This document shows, one piece after another, positions 1 through 11,520 of a DNA stretch of 64,000 bases. The DNA comes from Henricia sp. BOLD:AAB3569 (lineage: Eukaryota; Echinodermata; Asteroidea; Spinulosida; Echinasteridae): contig JBBELK010000448.1 in NCBI GenBank assembly GCA_037783545.1, forward strand, positions 1 through 64,000, read 5' to 3'. A model generated the notes under the pieces. The model made no database searches, was not told the DNA's origin, and saw nothing but the letters and a program-made list of their open reading frames with translations. Within the stretch, counting starts at the first letter, position 1. Every line of letters starts with the position of its first letter. Both the position numbers and the translations under genes were made by a program.

Positions 1-461
1 TGTACATGTGTAACTGTTTTGGTAAGCAAATTCCCTGGTAAGCACTCTCCGTCACAAGAGAATGTTACTGGTAACACTCCTACTATAAGCTAGAATAATT
101 ATTTGTATTAAGTTAATTTGTTATCACAGTCAATAATATTGAGTCCCGAGCGAGGATTTTTTTATTGCGTGCGTAGCCTAGCTCAATCGCTGTTTCGCCG
201 TGTGTACGTGTTCATGGCTCAGTATACAACAAGCGATCAGCCGATCACATAACTATACTGCAGTGAAATGTTTATTAAATCAAATGCAAATAAACATTTT
301 TAGTATATGCAGCCAGATTTTGAGTTGAACATGTAAAAATGTACCGTGGGACATTTAATGGAAACACAATGTAGAGTCATGCTTTAGTTTAACAACAACA
401 AAAAGTTGTGTATTTTATTTTTAAAAATATTTATTTGCTCACGACCTAAATCTACACTCCT
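1..461. other. unassigned AT-rich non-coding DNA
   Basis: I see no gene, tRNA or clear repeat here. The sequence is AT-rich with scattered homopolymer runs and no reading frame that resembles a known protein. It ends at a TTAA tetranucleotide where an AGGCCC-type element begins. Confidence 0.5.
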
Positions 462-650
462 TTAAAGGCCCTGTAGATGATCTGTTTTTGAGCGATTCTG
501 CGAATAAAACCATTATAAATCAAAAGAAAGACATCAACGAACTCATCCGAAGAAATTTCAGCTTTGTCAAATGTACCACGTTTAAAAAAACCATGAAAAT
601 CCATATGCGTTTTCCTGGTCTTGGCGGGGTGTTTCAAATATTCGTTCTTA

Positions 651-1791
651 CTAGGGGCGTTCGAGACGCTTACACCGGGTAACGGGGGGTTTACACCGGG
701 GGAAGCCCCCAGAAGATGCAAAACGAACGACACAGGGTCTCGCTTTGAATTCTGGGAACACGTGGTCAAAGGTTGTTGCCGGGTGGGGCTTTATAAACGC
801 CGTTATCGTTAGACCCTGGATGAAAAATGAAGCCGGCGCCACGCAAAAATAGTAGCCCTAAAGTACCGAAATAAACTTAGTCAATGCCCACAGACATCTA
901 CTGATTCAGCAAAATGTATTTACGGCCCTATTCCCTCCTATTTCGTGTCATAAATAAGTGTTTTTCTTCGTACTCACGTCGCGATTCCAAACTGTCCGCC
1001 ATGTTTTACTACTCGCGGTTTAACTAGACGACGTCATTACACCAGAGACCTAGCCGCGAGCTCGGGCAGTGGTGGCTGCCACCAGGGCAGACTCGTGTAG
1101 CACGTGATGACTAAAAGAACGCTCCGGTGTAGGTTGGTGTTACCCGAGGCGAGTTCAATAGCGCAATACGTATGCATACCGACAATACCTTCAACGGTGA
1201 AGGTATGGGAAAATACCCAATACCGGCGTACGTATAGATAGTATTCGAACACGTGCGAATACGCCATTTTGTAAGTCAAATATTGTGGAAGTGATGTGCG
1301 TGCGCGTTGCGTGTGTCTCTGGTGGGCGTAGCGCGGTTTAGTTCACCGATGGGAGCCTTCGTACAGAGCGTTACGCGTGCTATGGACACACGCGGCGCGC
1401 GCGCGCATTGCTTCCGCAGTGGCGCGGCGTTGTTTGACACACGACATGACGTCATGAGAAAGCTATCAATAGGCCGTATTCCTGAACGCGTGAGGGCGCT
1501 GTCAAGTGATCCGCGCCCATCGCGCGTTATGTTCGAACACAAAACGCGCTACGCGCGCACGCCTTCCAGACGTTTATTTTGAATGGAAATCTGTGCGCGC
1601 GCCACGGGCCTGCGCGCTCCGCGTACGCGACTTTTCCCCACGTACGTTTATGCACGTACCCCCACTTTTCTACTGTCGTCTATGGACATTTTCCCCCAAA
1701 TCACCTTGTTCGAGCGCCCGCACGCGTTCAGGAATACGGTCTATTGTGCTATTGAACACGCCTCAGGTGTCAGCATCTCGAACGCCCCTAG
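651..1791. mobile_element. 1.1 kb CTAGGGGCG-type inverted-repeat element
   Basis: The ends are inverted copies: CTAGGGGCGTTCGAGACGCT on the left and a matching CGAACGCCCCTAG end on the right. Inside it, GGCCGTATTCCTGAACGCGT (about 1473) recurs inverted near 1715-1740, and a GTTCAATAGCGC-like segment near 1151 recurs inverted near 1745-1757, so the interior is also fold-back. It interrupts the AGGCCC/TTAA element and carries another small element at 1237-1469. No transposase-like ORF was recognised, so it is probably non-autonomous. Confidence 0.65.
1237..1469. mobile_element. TA-flanked MITE (ATTCGAACACGTGC family), innermost copy
   Basis: This copy is nearly identical to the one at 1807-2040. 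It has the ATTCGAACACGTGC motif, a GC-rich core with CGCGGCGCGCGCGC, and the right end ATGAGAAAGCTATCAA. TA dinucleotides flank both ends (1235-1236 and 1470-1471), as expected for Tc1/mariner-type target duplication. The GTGATGTGCGTGCGCGTTGC segment links it to the elements at 3227-3465 and 36447-36967. Confidence 0.65.
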
Positions 1792-1806
1792 TGTTGATCG
1801 GGTTTA

Positions 1807-2040
1807 GATAGTATTCGAACACGTGCAAATACGCCATTTTGTAAGTCAAATAACTGTGGAAGTGATGTGCGTGCGCGTTGCGTGTGTCTCTAGTGGGCGT
1901 AGCGCGGTTTAGTTCACCAATGGGAGCCTTCGTACAGAGCGTTACGCGTGCTATGGAAACACGCGGCGCGCGCGCGCATTGCTTCCGCAGTGGCGCGGCG
2001 TTGTTTGACACACGACATGACGTCATGAGAAAGCTATCAA
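1807..2040. mobile_element. TA-flanked MITE (ATTCGAACACGTGC family), second copy
   Basis: Near-identical to 1237-1469 and flanked by TA at 1805-1806 and 2041-2042. The uninterrupted sequence at about 60255-60272 shows the host element without this insert, which supports these boundaries to within a few bases. Confidence 0.65.
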
Positions 2041-2474
2041 TACTATGTGGCTTGCGTCATGCACTCTGTGGCGCACATCATACTGCGTGTGCGCGCGATA
2101 CATAAAAATGTATCGCGTTGGAACACGCACACGCAGTACACAGCGCTTATGCATTTTGGACCGCGTAGATGCGAACCAAAAATAAGTAAATCGTTTGCAA
2201 ACGATCTAAATAATATCATTTTTACGGATTATTTTCTGGTAAAATATCATTTTGAGCGGAAACCTTTTTTGGGGTACCATAGTTGCTATTAATTCAATCT
2301 TTACTTTCAGAACTTTTTCCCTGTAAACTCGTCGATTTCTTTTTGGGTCATTGCAAATAAGCAGTGCATGCTTTGCGACCCCACCAGTTTGCCCGCGTGG
2401 CAACCACTACTAAACTTCGCAACGTATCCTGCGAAGAGCTGCGTGACGTCACCCAACGCCAAGCATGGGTGACA

Positions 2475-2825
2475 CTAGATTGGTTCCCGATCCCTATAGA
2501 TTGGTTTGCTTATTGCGAAAATATAGGGATCGGTAAAGGGTAGCCATGACGGGCAGAATTCTGCCCGTCACGTGGTTATTATTATTTTTATTTTTTTAGT
2601 AAGTGCGCAAATTTTGCATTGACATTTGTAACTTGGCCGTGCGTGTCGACCAAATCCAATTATGTAAATAAAGTACATTTGCCTAAAGCAAAGGCCTTGG
2701 CCAATTTTTAAATATAAAAAACACAATGCGCACGCGCAAAGACGACCAATTAAAGATCAAGATGAAGCGCCTTTACCTGTCCTTATATTCTCCTGTGTGG
2801 AATATGTGGACGGGAACCAGTCTAG
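2475..2825. mobile_element. CTAG-ended fold-back element (CTAGACTGGTTCCCG family)
   Basis: It starts CTAGATTGGTTCCCGATCC and ends GGACGGGAACCAGTCTAG, so the termini are inverted repeats. The right-hand 140 bases (about 2686-2825) recur inverted at about 34349-34492. Shorter members of the family occur at 12770-12815, 20940-21050, 22180-22330, 22965-23110 and 53194-53284. The last one has a clear target duplication, which shows that the family has moved. Confidence 0.65.
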
Positions 2826-3226
2826 GGTAACACTTGCCACGATTGGCCAGATTCTGTCACCTGACACAGTAAACATGTCGGTTGATTCGGGCCATTGTTT
2901 CCAAGTGCCAAAGGTCGTGCCAAAGGTTCTTCCCCCCCCCCCCACCCCCCACACACACAGCATTTTGGAGTTTAGTGCGAGCTATTTGTGGCCTGACCTT
3001 CAGACTGTGGGAAGGTCAATGGCAAAACGGTACCCACAAATTTCATTTGAAAATAATTTGTTCCACTGGCACGTGCAATGCTGTTCTCGTCAACCGAAAT
3101 GTCCGAAGCGTTACACCAATGTTGGCACTGTGGTACATGTACATGTATAGAAAAACTGAAACAATAAACGACCCTGTTGAAAAGGGGAGACGGAATATAT
3201 CAGGCCAGGTACAGCGACAGACGTTA

Positions 3227-3465
3227 TTGAGCTCATGCCAATGACGTCATTTTGGGAGTAAACAATGCTGCGTCGTTGTGGAAGCAATGTGCGTGCGCGT
3301 TGTGTGTGTCCATAGCGCGCGTAACGCGCTATGATGAGGCTCTCATTGGTGAACTAAACCGCGTTACGCCCACCAGAGACACACACAACGCGCACGCACA
3401 TTGCTTCCACTCAGCATTATTTGACTCCCAAAATGGCATATTTGCACGTGTTCGAAAGGGGTCAA
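3227..3465. mobile_element. 239-bp palindromic TA-flanked MITE
   Basis: The left arm (ATTTTGGGAGT, then GTGGAAGCAATGTGCGTGCG) is inverted in the right arm (CGCACGCACATTGCTTCCAC, then GACTCCCAAAAT). TA dinucleotides flank it at 3225-3226 and 3466-3467. It is the best-preserved copy of the family that sits in nested form in an intron of the 5'-nucleotidase gene (36447-36967). ORFs here only read through the palindrome. Confidence 0.75.
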
Positions 3466-4724
3466 TACATAAACATGACAACCTCGGAGGTGCCTCCATG
3501 ATACAACAAACGCTTGTCGTGGTTGTTGAGCAGGCACTGTATTCAATACGTGACTCGATATTTTGTTGTATTCATGCTATGTATATTAAACGTCTGTCGC
3601 TCTACCTGGCCTAGCCTTTTGTCAAGGCCTCGTGAATTTGGGCGATTTGGTGACTTGAGTAGAGTCTATACGCGCAGAGTGAATTACTCACTTGGCCTTT
3701 TTCGAACTGACAGGCAATTCTTATGTTTTTCTTTATTTTTGCTACCAAAAGTGGTAGCAGAAATCAGCCAGTCACGTGCAGGTCACTCCATGCAAATTAC
3801 GCAGGGAGCTCCTACAAACAAGGGAGGTAGGCTTACGCTTTTGAATTTACTGGGTACATTAAACGGCAAATAAATTAAATCAAATGGGAATTATATTAGT
3901 TCCGTATAAAATGTTGATGTAATAAACAATTTATGTCAAATATAAACGTATTTTCATGAAGCTCGATGGTTTTGTGTCGAAGTAAATATAAGTGCCGTAC
4001 CTACGTTGGTAATGAACGAGGCCATAACGCCGCAAGCCATGTGATTGGTCAATTTGTCCTGCGGGAACTGTACGTGACTTGCATCACACGCGCGCGTGCA
4101 AAACAAGCTCCTAGCGCCCATTGGCTCAGTTGAATGTTTGTTTTCGATTTCTGTTTTCAAAATCTTTACGTGCAGAGTGGGGCGTGGGTAATGTTGTGAC
4201 GTTGCACATTCGGGTCAACTGCTTGCATGTAATGAATAATGTAGCAGTTGCCAGTTCGAAAAAGGCCTTATGGCAAAACAGAAGGCATAGCGTTTGCACA
4301 GCCTTCGTATACTCCGCTCAAGACGCCCAAACCCCAAAGCCATAAGGCCTTGTCAAAAGGCTATACCTGGCCTGACACGGCCACCTCACAAAAGGTACGA
4401 TGTACACTGGTTTAAATTTTAAAGAAATATATTTACTTGAAATGTTTACCCTCTCCAGGTGACATATGTTATTTTGAAACACCACCACAGTGTCTTTGGT
4501 CTATCTGCCGACCTGGTATGTATATTTGTATGTGTTGTGTTTTGTTTTTGGCTGTTCCGATACGGTCGGAACAGCCTTTGTTTTCGTTAAGATTTTTTTT
4601 TATTTTTATTTTTTTCTTTTTCTTCTTCCACTTTTTTCAGACGCTTTTTTGGGCACTTGCACATTGGTCACTATGTGAATTAGTGCACAGTACTAATGAC
4701 GTCATGATGACGTCATCACGTGTC

Positions 4725-5480
4725 AGATTAAAGGGGCATGAAGTTTAATAAATTAAATATTCAAAAATCATTAAAAAAATAACCGTTTGACCTACGATCT
4801 TGATTCCTTCGCCATATACGATGATTAACAAGGGTCTTTGAGATGCGCACACCCCTTGACCTTGGACCTCGTTTCCTATTGGTCAAACAGATTTTGCTAT
4901 GCCATTTAAAAGTGGTACAAGATATCGGGATGTGGTCAACTGTATTACACTTCGACCTAGGGTGGTGTATCCAAAAATATGGCCGTGACCTTTGACCTTG
5001 CTCACTTCCGGTCGAAACCGGAAGTGGCCCTTAGTTTGAAAGTAAAACAAGGTATTGAGATGGGGTCAATGGTGTTATTACCAGAGGCCCTTAAGCTTTC
5101 CAAAAATATAAGTGATGACGTCATCGTACGAAATAGCGCCCTCTAGCGACAAGATGATTACGTAATTAAATATTCAAAAATCAATAAAAAATCTACCGTT
5201 TGACCTACGAATTTGATTCCTTCTGCATATACGCTCACTAACAACCTTTGACCTCGTTTCCTATTGGTCAAACAGATTTTGCCTTGCCATTTGAAAAGGG
5301 GTACAATATATCACGATGGGGTCAACTGTGTTACACTTCGACTATGGTGGGGTATCCAAACATTATAGCAACACCTTTGACCTTCCCTACATGTCAGATT
5401 AAAGGGGTATGTAATAATATTCAATATTAAAAAATCAATAAAAAACTTAACCGTTTGACCTACGATCGTGATTTCTTCAT
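4725..5480. repeat. degenerate tandem repeat, about three units
   Basis: Segments starting near 4725, 5160 and 5390 share AGATTAAAGGGG or AAATATTCAAAAATCA, then ACCGTTTGACCTACGA, then TTGATTCCTTC. The first two also share CCTATTGGTCAAACAGATTT and a GGTCAACTGT...TTACACTTCGAC segment. Unit length varies (about 430, then about 230 bases), so this is an imperfect tandem duplication. No coding potential was seen. Confidence 0.6.
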
Positions 5481-5574
5481 ATACGATCACTAACAAAGGT
5501 CATCCCGAACACCATATATGTTTATAAAAAGGAGGGGAACAGCTATGTGTTCGTTGTCAAGAACGAACACAGGT

Positions 5575-5670
5575 CTAGTTTGTGGTTTGTTTTTGGTTTG
5601 TTTTGTTTGTTTTTTGTTTGTTTGTTTTTGGTTTGTTGATGGTGTTTGTTTGTTTGCTTTGGTTTTTTTA
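5575..5670. repeat. (TTTG)n-like microsatellite
   Basis: This is an imperfect run of TTTG, TTTTG and GGTTTG units on the plus strand. It is purely low-complexity DNA about 350 bases upstream of the transporter gene's start codon. Confidence 0.8.
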
Positions 5671-5996
5671 GAATTATGATTTAAATATAGTTTGCATGCC
5701 AGTATTTATTTTATTTACAAGTATTATAATTTTCAATTGCCTAATTTTGTAAATATTTGTATTAAATGTATTTATCCTAACTTGTTTCTTTTGGGTAATC
5801 CTGCGGGAGCTATTTGGGTATTGTTCTCCGTTATGTTTCCTGCTCAGTGTTTATATGTAATATGTGCGGGTAATTTATTTGTCTGTGATTTGTACATCCC
5901 GGAAAATGAAATAAATAAAATTAAATAATTATGTACATGTATGTGATCGTGACAGTTTGCCCATGCCTTGTTCCATCCAGTGCGCAGATAATTACA

Positions 5997-6074
5997 ATGG
6001 TTAGACGTCTAACGGGACAATGGGACCAAAGCGGACCTCTTACCGGCGTCCCGAGGGCAAGTCGTCCCGGCTAA
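5997..6074 (+). other. possible short upstream ORF overlapping the SLC16 start
   Basis: An ATG at 5997 opens a 25-codon frame that ends at the TAA near 6072-6074, out of frame with and overlapping the transporter ATG at 6020. If the transcript starts upstream of 5997, this uORF could reduce translation of the main frame. The transcription start is unknown, so this is only a possibility. Confidence 0.3.
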
Positions 6075-9000
6075 TCGACAATGGCTGGGCTTGGATGGTG
6101 TGTTTGGGTTGCCACGTCTCCCATAATATGGCCTGTGGTTATTTGTCTTCTCTGGGCGTCTTCTTTATCGAGTGGAAGGAATATTTCGACTCGACGGCTA
6201 CCGCTTCTAGTTGGCTTGTTAGTGTGCCTTGGTTGGTTATATCTCTATCAAGTAAGTTTGGTCTTTCTATAAATTAGGAGTCCAATGTTGGTGTCCCCCG
6301 TTACATTTTACATCTCGTTTTTGTAAATTCAGGACACATTCTTTAATACTTTTCATCTCAAAGAGTGAGTACATAAAGTAATTTTAATGATTTTTGTACG
6401 AAAAATAACACATCAGGTGTAACGGGGGACACTAAATGTCACAACGTTGGACCCCTAATTTATAGAAAGACCCATTATGTAATCGTCCGTGATTATTTTT
6501 TACACACCAAAGTTCTTCGCCATGCAAACAACAAATTATATTTGTTTTAATTAAACTTTAACTAATATTTCAAGGTTAGACCGTCCATGCATAGACAATA
6601 ATTATAATGTACATATTCAAACAGTTAACCGTACGCCTGGATTATTTTTGGGAAAAATAAAGCCCCTTAAAATCTATCGATTCAATAAAGAAAATGAAGA
6701 AAATGTTGTCCGAGTTTGTCACAAACAAATAAAAATGTTTAACCTTTTGTTTACGGTTTACGAATGGCAGGCTCACTGGCTTGGTCCAACTCAGATATAT
6801 TAGCGTTGCTAATTAAATCATATAATTAGTTTGAACGTCAACTTGAACGTTCACTTCTGTTGAGAGTAGATAAAACCACTAAAGATCCCACACAAATAAA
6901 GTATAAATGTACGAAAATTGTACAAGACGGAAATCGCAGAGACCGTCTGAAGCCGAATCAAGAACTTTTGAAAACAGCTATTTAATGCAACGTATTCGCG
7001 CCAACTACACAGCGCCAAAATATTCGCTCCACTTCTGGACTACCAGCGACGCGCTGTTATGGCTGTGTGGTTTTTCTATAGCGTGTATAGGTTTACCAGT
7101 TATCTCAGAGACGGAAATAATAAGGTCGGATTTAACATGTTGTGAACTTTTTGCTTAATTAACCTTTCGCACAGGTGATAAATGGGATTTTTATTTTTTT
7201 TACCGTGGACCCTGAATCGGTAGGTGAAACTGCTAATTTTGACGTGGTGTGAAATTGGTACCAAAAAAACGCACGGTCGCTACCCGTGTTAAAACGAGGT
7301 CCCCGGAAGTCGACTCGGACCAGTCTCGCGGAGTCCCGCACGCTCTCAAGGTCAACTTTAACACGGTCTATTATTTCATAAAACTTGCTTGAGCTGTTAG
7401 AAATCGATACATTCATATACACTTTTTAACAAGTTTGAAAATTATTACTGATGTGCATGCTTATTGATCTTGATTTCGCAGGTCCTATTATTGGCGTTAT
7501 AGCACCACGTATTGATGTCCGTCGTCTTTCTATGGCAGGAGCCGTATTGAATGCTCTTGGCACCATGCTAGGGTCGCTTTCCAAGGAGTTGTGGCACCTT
7601 TACCTAACTGGCGCATTGTCAGGTATGCACTATTGTTTTTTTAAATGGTACAAAATGTTTATCGGCAATTTTTTTCCCTAAAACTTGCATATTTTTTAAC
7701 CTGGCCTTTTAGGGTGTGCGAGAATTCGTAATGATTTTCAAAGAATTGGGGCTGTCGAGGTTGAATTTATTTAAGGAGGCAGAAAGTCCTGCCTGTATAT
7801 GCGTGTGAAGTCCATCACCCTGGGAAGGAGATTGCCAATAAAATAAACACCCCTAGAATTGAAACATGTAGACTATTTCATGAGGATACATTATTGTTGT
7901 CATAGGTCTTGGAGCTGGAATCGTTATAACATCAAGCTTCGTAATGGTCGCTCGTTACTTCAAAAGGCGCTATGCCTTTGCAAATGGCATAGCTCTGGTT
8001 GGCATCAACGTTGGTCAGATGATCTTTCCTCCCCTCATTCGGCTCTTGGTGGCGCACTACGGGTGGAGAGGCGCCATGTTTATCATCGGGGCAGTGCAAA
8101 TGAACGTTGCGGCAGCTTGCGCCCTCTTTCGGCCACTAGAGACTAATACACATCTTGCAAGCGAGACGATTGTTATGGACGTGCTACCATGGAGAAAACA
8201 GACAACATCAGAGACCAGTACGGATGCACATCAAAACTGCCCAAAGCCAACCAAAGGCCACTTTTGTCTGGAATGCTTGACCTTCCTAAAGCCCTTCACA
8301 AACATTCGTGTTACTTTGATCATGTTGGGTATTATAGTGTACTCAATGGGTTGGATTGCGGCCCTTACTCACGTACCAGCTAGGGCTAAAGAGGCCGGTT
8401 GGTCCGAAAACCAAGGCGCTGCTTTACTGACGATCTTCGCCGTCATTTCGATGATCACCCGAGGTACTCAAGGCTGGGTGGTCGACCGGAAATACATCGG
8501 TGTCTTTAAACTCCAGCTTACCATGCTCCTGGGTGCTGCTGTTGCCACTTTCTTAAACCCCGTTTCCGATAGTTTCGTATTCTTGGTGGCTTATATGGTT
8601 GCCATCGGGCTATTTCTTGGCGTCGCCGGCCCGTTGTTCTTTGTTGTGATAAGGAAACTCGTCGGCGAGGATGGAATGGCTTCTACTATGAGCTGGATGG
8701 TAACCTCGTTTTCCCTGGCAAATGGAACAGGTTCAGTTATCGCAGGTACCCATACGCTAAAGCTAAAGATAAAGCCCTGCACACCTTAGCAACGGTGCGC
8801 GGCAGCCATTAACGTAGCCTTGACCAAGGCGTTGGGGTTGTCGTCAAGACGGTCTGCTGAAGATAAAACAAATAGCGCCGACTAGCTGCGGCATTCTGTT
8901 GCACGTATATGATCAACGCGCGCCGCGCTACACGTACACGGTACATGTATCGGTCCGTAACCCAACGCCTTGATGGTTCTGCATTCAGCCAGCGAAACTC

Positions 9001-11117
9001 ATTACAGTAATGGAAAACCACGCACGATAGGTTATGTTGAAAAACGCTACCGGTACACCTTCGATCCCCAATTAGTTATTGTTCGTCTGATGCAGTATTA
9101 AGAGCTCCTACAAATCATTCAGGAAAGCTGTCATACGACCTTGGCTTTGTACCCGTACCCCGGCCCCACAAGTGTAATCTAATACGTAAACAGACAAGCA
9201 CAATAAATGCTACGAACCTGAGAATATTTGTTGTTTTCGTTCATCGATCATGCCACGGTTCTCGTAACATGGCGGACGCCATAACATGCATAATGCAAGC
9301 TTCGCGTCATTACGTCTACTCGTGAAGCTCTTGATTGGCTCAAGACAAATTTTAAATATTCATACCTTGCATATCCAAATCCCGCCCATTTGGCCGAAAA
9401 ACATTAAACCCGGAAGTGACAGACCCGACAAGGCGGTCTATCGAGCTAGGGGATGCCGTACGCACCATTCGCAGCGACGCGTGTTGCTGTACGGGTTGGT
9501 ATGGAAGTCGTGACCGCACGGTGGCTCGTACGTTTTGATGCCGTGTGTGGTTTGCATGCGCTAGACCCAATATTCTCTCGTACAGCAAAAAAGCATATAT
9601 AGAGACTGCCTTGGACAAGGCTACCATAGACTTAGCCTTGGTCAAGCGTTCATTGGGCGTACTGTACTGGCTCCACAGCAAAGGCCGGCGTCACAAGAAA
9701 AAAATCTCCTAATTACTAGGTCGCAATTTTCCCATACTGACGAACAGGCACTTTTTGACAAATTTCGTTTTTTGACATAGGCCTATTTGCGATTTTTGGG
9801 GTGCCTCTTTTCATTTCTGAAAATTTCAAACCAAGATATTGTCTGGTTTTTGAGTTATGAAACATCTGAAAATGACGAACAACCCCATTTCGCTTAAAAG
9901 TTTTTCCCATACTGACGAACATGGATTTTTGGTTGGTGACCGTCCACTGCTTCTGCGTATTACAACACAGCGCGCTGGTACCGGGTACCAACCAATATCG
10001 CGCGAAGCTGAACGCTGTTTTGACGTATGGAAAATAAATAAATAAATAAATATATGGAATTTTACAAAATGTTAGTTTGTGGATATGGTTCTTAATTACC
10101 CAAGTGTTCATCAGTATAAAGCTAAGTCTCGTCCGCATATGCAGCCCCGATGAAGTAATATAACCGCTAATCTGGAGGACCGTCGTTCAAACACACACTA
10201 AACATATGGAGGTGGCGAACAACGTTTTGAGTTTTTCTCATAGTGACGAACCCGAAAGTGCATAGCGTTACGGGTGGCGAACAGCACGCGCATCGAATTT
10301 TTTTTTCTCATACCGACGAACACGTTCACAGCTTTATAAATGCTCAGATATTATTCAAATAAATGGAAAATACGTAATTAATTAAAGTTTAGACATTAAG
10401 CAAGAAGGTTTTTAAACCCAAAAGTGGGATTTTATTTTCAAAAACGGTGAATTAAAAGAACCAAAATAAGTCCAACTAAAAACTCGAATTACTCGAAACT
10501 GCAGTTTGGCATGTTTGGCCATGTTAGTCAGTATGAGAAAAACGCGATTATGATACGATTGTAATAATTGAGTGCCGCCAAACTTGACGTGGGTTGCCAT
10601 GGTAATTGGCTCCAAACATCATGGCTGCCAGATAAAGCACCATTGCAAAAGCAAAGGGAAACGGTTCCGTGATTTTTAGTGTAGAGCCATGTTTAGGCAA
10701 CTAATAATCGAATGTTATGAATGACATGGTTGGATCATGCATGGAGCTATAAAAGTAGCTTCATGGTTGGATACAGCAATTTGTTCAACCTTGCATTCGC
10801 GCACTCCTCGCACTGGTACTCGCAGGCCGTCATTCTCGTCGTGGGAACTATAAGCTTTAAATATAATACTCGACATGCCACCAACTGTTTTAGGGAAAAG
10901 TCGATTTTTGTTTCCTCTCTTTAATTTTTGGACAGGTAAACTTTTCGACACCACCGGTAACTACGTGGCTACATTCCTGTGCATCGGTGCTTTATTTGCA
11001 ACAGCCTTTCTGCTTGTTGGAGCTGCCGTTGCCTTGGATAACAGACACAAACTGCTCCAAAAGCGTCGCCTACCTCATTCTGAGACATCGGACGGAAATG
11101 AGGCAGATTCTGCATAA
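6020..11117 (+). CDS. monocarboxylate transporter-like protein (SLC16 family, MFS)
   Basis: Exons: 6020-6251, 7482-7622, 7906-8745 and 10936-11117. All three introns are phase 1 with GT..AG borders, giving 464 aa. SLC16 proteins are 12-helix plasma-membrane carriers for lactate, pyruvate, ketone bodies and, in some members, creatine or aromatic amino acids. Family marks are visible. Just before helix 1 there is DNGWAWMV, a variant of the [DE]G[GS][WF][GA]W signature. Before helix 5 there is YFKRRYAFANGIALVGINVG, the second MCT signature. A charged cytoplasmic loop follows helix 6, and a short polar C-terminus ends in EADSA. Length matches the family (about 430-520 aa). The ATG at 6020 is the first in frame; another ATG at 5997 opens a short overlapping frame. 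Substrate and exact subfamily cannot be assigned by eye. It is convergent with the BHMT gene downstream. Confidence 0.92.
6259..6473. mobile_element. 215-bp palindromic MITE next to the SLC16 exon 1 donor
   Basis: GGTCTTTCTATAAATTAGGA begins at 6260. Its inverse, CCTAATTTATAGAAAGACCC, ends at 6473. Inside the arms, GTGTCCCCCGTTACA is inverted as TGTAACGGGGGACAC. The element starts only about seven bases after the exon 1 splice donor GT (6252-6253), so nearly all the proximal intron sequence is transposon-derived. Confidence 0.75.
6474..7481 (+). other. remainder of SLC16 intron 1
   Basis: AT-rich intronic sequence. A short frame at 6907-7158 and a minus-strand frame at 7159-7422 resemble nothing I know. 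The acceptor is TTTCGCAG ending at 7481. Confidence 0.6.
8746..10935 (+). other. SLC16 intron 3 with dispersed GACGAAC motif repeats
   Basis: This 2.2 kb intron holds no gene. The segment 9728-10325 carries repeated short motifs: CCCATACTGACGAACA (about 9731 and 9907), TCATAGTGACGAAC (about 10238), TCATACCGACGAACAC (about 10309), and GGTGGCGAACA variants. A CTTGACCAAGGC segment near 8820 recurs inverted near 9640, hinting at an older fold-back structure. A segment at about 10570-10690 (GGTTGCCATGGTAATTGGCT) is homologous to 45070-45180. The acceptor TTTTTGGACAG ends at 10935. Confidence 0.55.
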
Positions 11118-11214
11118 CAGCTTTATATGCAATACTGTACTCTTAGGTTGCAGTTGACATCACAAGCCTGTCGCGTGACGTCACCAACATCAAATCCGCC
11201 ATTATTGTGCCCAT

Positions 11215-11520
11215 ATGTGACGGGCTCTAGGAAAATGAGTCACAAGTCGCGCTGGCTAGTATTCTTTTTGCGACCATAAAAAGAAATCCGCGGCAAATCC
11301 ACGCTCAATAAAATACCAAAACACAATGGAAATTCCTGGCGGTGCCCAGATACCGCCTGGAATGTCTGTGTTCCCCCTGGAATGTCTGTGTTACGCCTGG
11401 AATTTCTTTTGTGTTTAGGTATTTTAATGAGCGTAGAAATGCCACAGATTTCTTTTTATGGTCGCAAAAAGAATACTAGCCAGCGCGACTTGTGACTCAT
11501 TTTCCTAGAGCCCGTCACAT
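11215..11520. mobile_element. 306-bp palindromic MITE 3' of SLC16
   Basis: The arm ATGTGACGGGCTCTAGGAAA at 11215 is the inverse of the sequence ending at 11520. Homology between the arms runs for about 100 bases, with mismatches near the centre (CGCTGGCTAGTATTCTTTTT inverted at about 11467-11486). The centre holds three CGCCTGGAAT-like repeats. A canonical AATAAA at 11307-11312 on the plus strand lies inside it, about 190 bases past the transporter stop codon, so the element could supply the polyadenylation signal. Confidence 0.75.

Larger units (their letters stand above)
462..2358. mobile_element. nested mobile-element complex; host is an AGGCCC/TTAA MITE broken by two insertions
   Basis: The outer layer matches the 523-bp element at 60069-60591. 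Its left end follows a TTAA at 462-465 and begins AGGCCCTGTAGATGATC. Homology stops near 648, resumes near 1793, stops again near 1805 and resumes at about 2041, so two younger elements lie inside it. The first (651-1791) has termini CTAGGGGCGTTCGAGACGCT and its inverse. The second (1807-2040) is an element flanked by TA and carries the motif ATTCGAACACGTGC. A further copy of that second element (1237-1469) sits inside the first. Host homology fades at about 2358 and the expected right-hand GGGCCT end is missing. ORFs in this stretch are GC-rich fold-back shadows, not genes. Confidence 0.75.
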
